From Hyphomicrobiales bacterium (GTDB taxonomy: Bacteria; Pseudomonadota; Alphaproteobacteria; Rhizobiales; Xanthobacteraceae), in NCBI GenBank assembly GCA_021730825.1, contig JAKFYO010000035.1, positions 1 to 12,833 of the forward strand: a DNA stretch of 12,833 bases, in the 5' to 3' direction. This document shows, one piece after another, positions 10,027 to 12,833 of this stretch. The notes under the pieces are model-generated. The model was not told where the DNA came from, searched no databases, and was given only the letters and a program-made list of their open reading frames with translations. The position numbers were made by a program, and so were the translations under genes. Position 1 is the stretch's first letter. Every line of letters begins with the position of its first letter.

Positions 10027-10437
10027 CTACCGATCCGGCAGCCGGTCAAATGCGGGCATTCCCTCCGCGATCAGGTGAAACGGCTGCTTTTCGCTGGTGT
10101 AGATCGCGATCTTCGGCCCGCCATAGCCCGCCGCCGGATCGTCCAATGTCCCGGCCTTCAAAACGAGCTGCGGAAGTCCGGGCCTCCGCGTCAGAATATG
10201 CGTACCGCACGTCTCGCAGAACTCGCGCGTGACGGCATTCTCCAGATCCGCGCGCCGAAACTGCTTCGGCGAACCCTTGGTGTAGGCAAAACCTTCCGGC
10301 GGCATCAGCATGAACATGTTGGGTGCGCCGCCTGAGATATGCGTGCATGCGCGGCAATGGCATTGCGCCTTCAAGGCCGGCTTGCCCTCCGCCACATAGC
10401 GTAAACTGCCGCAATAACATCCGCCTTCGAGTTTCAT
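10027..10437 (-). CDS. GFA/CENP-V family zinc protein (glutathione-dependent formaldehyde-activating enzyme-like)
   Basis: 136-residue protein of the GFA family. Zinc-ligand cysteines appear in the family order: C7 and C9 (GGCYCG), C26, C28 and C31 (CHCRAC), then C74 and C77 (CETCGTH). Characterised Gfa was proposed to promote the reaction of formaldehyde with glutathione, though this activity has been disputed, and most members have no known function. GGGGGA before ATG 10437 is a good ribosome site. It is the first gene of a minus-strand run, 47 bp ahead of the aldehyde dehydrogenase, which hints at a link with aldehyde metabolism. That link is inference; no adhC or frmA homologue is in the window. 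Confidence 0.85.
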   Translation of the reverse strand: MKLEGGCYCGSLRYVAEGKPALKAQCHCRACTHISGGAPNMFMLMPPEGFAYTKGSPKQFRRADLENAVTREFCETCGTHILTRRPGLPQLVLKAGTLDDPAAGYGGPKIAIYTSEKQPFHLIAEGMPAFDRLPDR

Positions 10438-10643
10438 GGTTCCCCCGCCGCTCGCGTGCCCGTAAAAGATTTGCCGCGCGTATGCAGCTATGATGAAGCA
10501 CAGACAGCGAGGGTCAAGCGAATGCGCGCCAATCCAATCTGCACAGTTCTTCTGCCCGCCTTACTCGCCGCACCCAAGTAATTCTCAGGAACCATCGTCC
10601 GCTTTCGCACTTTTAGATTTGTGCAAACCAGAGGAGAGGTTCC

Positions 10644-10877
10644 ATGCGCAAGTTTATCCTTGCCGGGGCGATGCTCGCCGTTTCGACGGCAGCGGTATCC
10701 GCCCAGACCACCATCGTCGAAGAGCGTTATTATGTAATTCAGGACCCGGCGACGAAACGCTGTACGTATGTCAGCGAACGTCCGTCGACCGGCGTCGTGC
10801 TCGATCTCGGCATCTTCCGCACCCGCGCGGAAGCCGAACTCGGTGCCCGTAAATCCAAAGTTTGCGTTTACGAATAA
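10644..10877 (+). CDS. Small exported protein of unknown function
   Basis: 77 residues. A Sec signal peptide is clear: MRK, a hydrophobic stretch 4-19, and the cleavage site VSA|Q at 20-21. The mature 57-residue domain starts QTTIVEERYYVIQDPATKRC and has two cysteines (C40, C74) that could form a disulfide in the periplasm. It resembles short periplasmic proteins common in Bradyrhizobium relatives with the pattern YYVxQDxxTKxC, but I cannot assign a function. AGGAGAGG a few bases before ATG 10644 is a near-ideal ribosome site. The gene is monocistronic, with 206 bp of gene-free DNA upstream and a terminator 27 bp downstream. Confidence 0.8.
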   Translation: MRKFILAGAMLAVSTAAVSAQTTIVEERYYVIQDPATKRCTYVSERPSTGVVLDLGIFRTRAEAELGARKSKVCVYE

Positions 10878-10903
10878 ACTTGAGTTTTGACGGAAGTAAC
10901 GGG

Positions 10904-10925
10904 AAGCCTCTTCACGGGGGCTTTT
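10904..10925 (+). terminator. Rho-independent terminator after the small exported protein gene
   Basis: AAGCCTC (10904-10910) pairs with GGGGCTT (10917-10923), including one wobble, with a 6-base loop, followed by two more T residues, so four T in all at 10922-10925. It lies between the stop at 10877 and the convergent thioesterase gene ending at 10935. The T-run is short, so efficiency is uncertain. Confidence 0.65.
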
Positions 10926-10934
10926 CGTGCTGCG

Positions 10935-11375
10935 TTATGCGGGCCCAGCAAGCTTTTCTTTTTTCATGACGCGTTCGCGCAGAATTTCCGGTAGCGGCGC
11001 GGATTTATGCGCCGCCTGATCCGCATTGACCCAGACCACTTCCCCTGTCGCCCGCACATTGTCTTCGCCTTTCCCGAACAGCGCGAACTTGAAAGTCATC
11101 GAAGAGCGTCCGAGCTTTTCGATCTTGGTCCCGATCTCCACCTCTTCGTCATAGCGCACGGGTGCCGCGTATTCGACCAGCGCGCGCACAGTGTGAAAAT
11201 CAGTGTTGTGCTTCGCTCTCTCGGCCATGAAATCGAACGGCAGGTCGCGCAAATACTCGACGATGCAGGTATCGAAATAGGCGAGATAATTCGCGTTGAA
11301 TAAAATGCCCTGCGCGTCGGCCTCGTAGTAGCGGACGCGGAACGGCGTGAAATGCCAGAAGTCGGTGCGTTGCAT
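10935..11375 (-). CDS. Hotdog-fold acyl-CoA thioesterase, 4HBT/YbgC-like
   Basis: 146-residue single hotdog domain. The family motif FRVRYYEADAQGILFNANYL spans residues 12-31, with the likely catalytic Asp20 in EADAQG; the His often seen in HANYL is Asn here. Members hydrolyse acyl-CoA or hydroxybenzoyl-CoA thioesters in the cytoplasm; YbgC itself works beside Tol-Pal, but no tol genes are nearby. The start codon is 20 bp after the stop of the upstream SDR gene, and no Shine-Dalgarno is visible, so translation is probably coupled. The family is secure; the substrate is unknown. Confidence 0.88.
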   Translation of the reverse strand: MQRTDFWHFTPFRVRYYEADAQGILFNANYLAYFDTCIVEYLRDLPFDFMAERAKHNTDFHTVRALVEYAAPVRYDEEVEIGTKIEKLGRSSMTFKFALFGKGEDNVRATGEVVWVNADQAAHKSAPLPEILRERVMKKEKLAGPA

Positions 11376-11395
11376 GAATTTGTATTAGCGGAAGC

Positions 11396-12121
11396 TCAGA
11401 ACTTTTCAATCCACGGCCGCAGGTCCATCTCATGCGTCCAGGCGCTGCGGTGCTGGTTGTGGAGATACCAGTAATTCTCCGCGATCTGGTCGGGGTCGAG
11501 AATCCCGTCCTGCTCTTTCAGCTTGTAGCGTTCCGGAAACATCTCGCGGATGAAGGCAGTGTCAATCGCGCCGTCGATGATCGTGTGCGCGACATGAATC
11601 CCTTCCGGCCCGAGCTCGCGGGCCATGCTTTGCGCGACCGCGCGCAGCGCGTGCTTGCCGGCAGAAAAAGCAGAGAAGCCGGCAGAGCCGCGCACGCTTG
11701 CAGTGGCGCCAGTGAAAATGATCGTGCCGCGCTTGCGAGGCACCATTACTTTCGCGGCTTCGCGGCCCATCAGGAAGCCGCCTAAGCAAGCCATCTCCCA
11801 GACCTTGAAGAAAACACGCGAGGTCGTCTCGCGGATCGGAAATCGCACATTCGCGCCGATGTTATAAACCGCGACTTCGATCGTACCGATGTCGCGCTCG
11901 ATCTCCTCGAACAGCGCCTGCACTTGTTCTTCCTTGCGGGCATCCGTGCCGAAGCCGCGCGCCTTGCCGCCTTCGGCTTCGATGTGTTTCACGAGCGGCT
12001 CGAGCTTATCGGCATGCCTGCGCGTAACGCACGCGACATAGCCTTCTTTCGCGAAGCGCCGCGCGATAGCCCCGCCGGTTGCGTCACCCGCGCCGATCAC
12101 CAACGCTACTTTATCGGCCAT
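11396..12121 (-). CDS. Short-chain dehydrogenase/reductase-fold protein with altered catalytic triad
   Basis: 241 residues with a Rossmann fold. The nucleotide motif is VIGAGDATGGAIARRFA (8-24). The usual NNAG appears as YNIG at 86-89. The catalytic YxxxK reads F152-S-A-G-K156, so the general-acid Tyr is Phe, and the segment where Ser is expected reads FTGATAS (136-142). The cofactor motif and Lys remain. I recall close relatives with the same AF-x3-K pattern, so this looks like a subfamily trait rather than decay. Classical SDR reduction may be lost or work differently. ATG 12121 has GAGGA about 5 bases upstream; longer in-frame starts up to 12304 would overlap the divergent gene and have no family similarity. 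It leads an apparent operon with the thioesterase. Confidence 0.88.
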   Translation of the reverse strand: MADKVALVIGAGDATGGAIARRFAKEGYVACVTRRHADKLEPLVKHIEAEGGKARGFGTDARKEEQVQALFEEIERDIGTIEVAVYNIGANVRFPIRETTSRVFFKVWEMACLGGFLMGREAAKVMVPRKRGTIIFTGATASVRGSAGFSAFSAGKHALRAVAQSMARELGPEGIHVAHTIIDGAIDTAFIREMFPERYKLKEQDGILDPDQIAENYWYLHNQHRSAWTHEMDLRPWIEKF

Positions 12122-12137
12122 GCTGTCCTCGCATTTC

Positions 12138-12171
12138 TTGACAGCGTGCGAGGGTCGCGTGAGCCTGTCAA
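12138..12171. promoter_or_regulatory. Palindrome in the divergent promoter region
   Basis: TTGACAG (12138-12144) and CTGTCAA (12165-12171) are perfect inverted repeats separated by 20 bp; inner bases GCGA/TCGC (12147-12158) extend the symmetry. It lies in the 110-bp gap between the SDR gene (minus) and the isomerase gene (plus). It could be an operator for a dimeric regulator or a pair of opposed -35 elements (TTGACA on each strand), though I find no good -10 at 17 bp for either. Confidence 0.4.
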
Positions 12172-12220
12172 TCAAGCGGCCGTAAAAGCAGCCATGTTCA
12201 AAACAGCTATGCGCGAATGC

Positions 12221-12229
12221 GGGAGGAAG
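12221..12229 (+). promoter_or_regulatory. Shine-Dalgarno site selecting a TTG start
   Basis: GGGAGGAAG lies 2-3 bases before TTG 12232 at its end (core GGAGG ends 5 bases before TTG). The competing ATG at 12217 would place this site inside the coding region and has no ribosome site of its own. Confidence 0.65.
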
Positions 12230-12231
12230 CC

Positions 12232-12816
12232 TTGAAGAAAGTTGAGTTCTTTTTCGATTTCGGCAGCCCGACCACCTATCTCGCGCATACCCAGATGCCT
12301 GCACTCGCTAAGCGCAGCGGCGCCGAAGTCGTGTACCGGCCGATGTTGCTGGGCGGCGTATTCAAGGCGACCGGCAACCAATCGCCTGCCGTGATCGCCG
12401 CCAAATCGAAATGGATGGACGGCGACCTCAAGGCCTTCGCAAAACGCTATGGCGTTCCTTACGCGCGCAACCCGTGGTTTCCGGTAAACACCATGATGCT
12501 GATGCGCGGCGCGATTGCGATGCAGAAAGAAGGGCGCTTCGCACCTTACGCCAACGCGGTCTTTCAGGCGATGTGGGTCGAGCCGCAGAATATGAACGAC
12601 CCGCAGGTTGTCGGTGTGGTGCTCGCCAAAGCCGGCTTCGAGCCGAAGGAAATGCTTGGCCTCATCGAAGACCAGAGCGTGAAAGACGCGCTGCGTGCGA
12701 ATACCGGAGAGGCCGTCTCGCGCGGCGTGTTCGGCTCGCCAACTTTCTTCGTCGGCGACAGAATGTTTTTCGGACAGGACCGCCTGGATTTTGTAGAAGA
12801 GGCCTTGCGCAATTAA
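12232..12816 (+). CDS. 2-hydroxychromene-2-carboxylate isomerase family protein (DsbA-like, kappa-GST type)
   Basis: 194 residues from the preferred TTG start (199 from ATG 12217). The thioredoxin-like fold begins KKVEFFFDFGSPTTYLAH, with Ser12 at the position used in kappa GST and HCCA isomerase to activate glutathione. A helical insert follows, with WFPVNTMMLMRG at 82-93, and the cis-Pro segment GVFGSPTF is at 165-172. HCCA isomerase interconverts 2-hydroxychromene-2-carboxylate and its trans-o-hydroxybenzylidenepyruvate isomer in naphthalene breakdown, but many homologues exist outside that pathway and no aromatic dioxygenase genes are here. No signal peptide is present, so it is cytoplasmic. 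It is transcribed divergently from the SDR/thioesterase pair. The family call is firm; the substrate is unknown. Confidence 0.88.
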   Translation: MKKVEFFFDFGSPTTYLAHTQMPALAKRSGAEVVYRPMLLGGVFKATGNQSPAVIAAKSKWMDGDLKAFAKRYGVPYARNPWFPVNTMMLMRGAIAMQKEGRFAPYANAVFQAMWVEPQNMNDPQVVGVVLAKAGFEPKEMLGLIEDQSVKDALRANTGEAVSRGVFGSPTFFVGDRMFFGQDRLDFVEEALRN

Positions 12817-12833
12817 TTCTGCTGCAACTCTTC

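Noticed and set aside
10490..10852. 120-codon plus-strand frame overlapping the small exported protein
   Set aside because: It is in another frame with no motif. The 10644 frame has a signal peptide, ribosome site and terminator.
12122..12304. N-terminal extension of the SDR protein by 61 residues
   Set aside because: The extension has no SDR similarity and overlaps the divergent isomerase start, while ATG 12121 has a good ribosome site and begins just before the Rossmann motif.

Overview
The window reads as a chromosomal housekeeping segment from an alphaproteobacterium, most likely a Hyphomicrobiales member near the Nitrobacteraceae/Xanthobacteraceae. This rests on family resemblance: the alphaproteobacterial LexA box GTTC-N7-GTTC in front of recA, a eukaryote-like homodimeric NADP isocitrate dehydrogenase, the alaS-recA neighbourhood and the GC-rich codon use. 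The genus is inference. I see no insertion sequence, phage gene, CRISPR array, tRNA or rRNA, and no dedicated defence or secretion system.

Layout. Positions 1-1173 (minus) hold a TrmJ-type RNA 2'-O-methyltransferase that continues, in the same open frame, into a C-terminal DUF559 endonuclease-like domain and runs off the window edge. Divergent from it is icd (1308-2519, plus), with a candidate promoter and a leader hairpin. icd and alaS (2628-5297, minus) converge on a near-perfect 33-bp palindromic terminator. A 377-bp gene-free stretch with a long hairpin separates alaS from recA (5675-6772, minus). The recA promoter at 6842-6877 has its -35 element overlapped by an SOS box.

From 10437 down to 6992 three minus-strand genes form a likely operon: a GFA/CENP-V-like zinc protein, a class-3-type aldehyde dehydrogenase and a GMC flavin alcohol oxidoreductase. 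The last two are 3 bp apart and could act in sequence on an alcohol (alcohol to aldehyde to acid). A small exported protein (10644-10877, plus) stands alone with its own terminator. A second minus-strand pair, an SDR-fold protein followed 20 bp later by a hotdog thioesterase, diverges from a kappa-GST/DsbA-like 2-hydroxychromene-2-carboxylate isomerase homologue. A palindrome lies in their shared upstream region.

The most notable points are the methyltransferase-nuclease-fold fusion, in which the second fold carries an eroded active site; the SDR protein with Phe at the catalytic Tyr position; and several strong hairpins in leaders and intergenic DNA. Most of the window is ordinary, well-conserved gene content.
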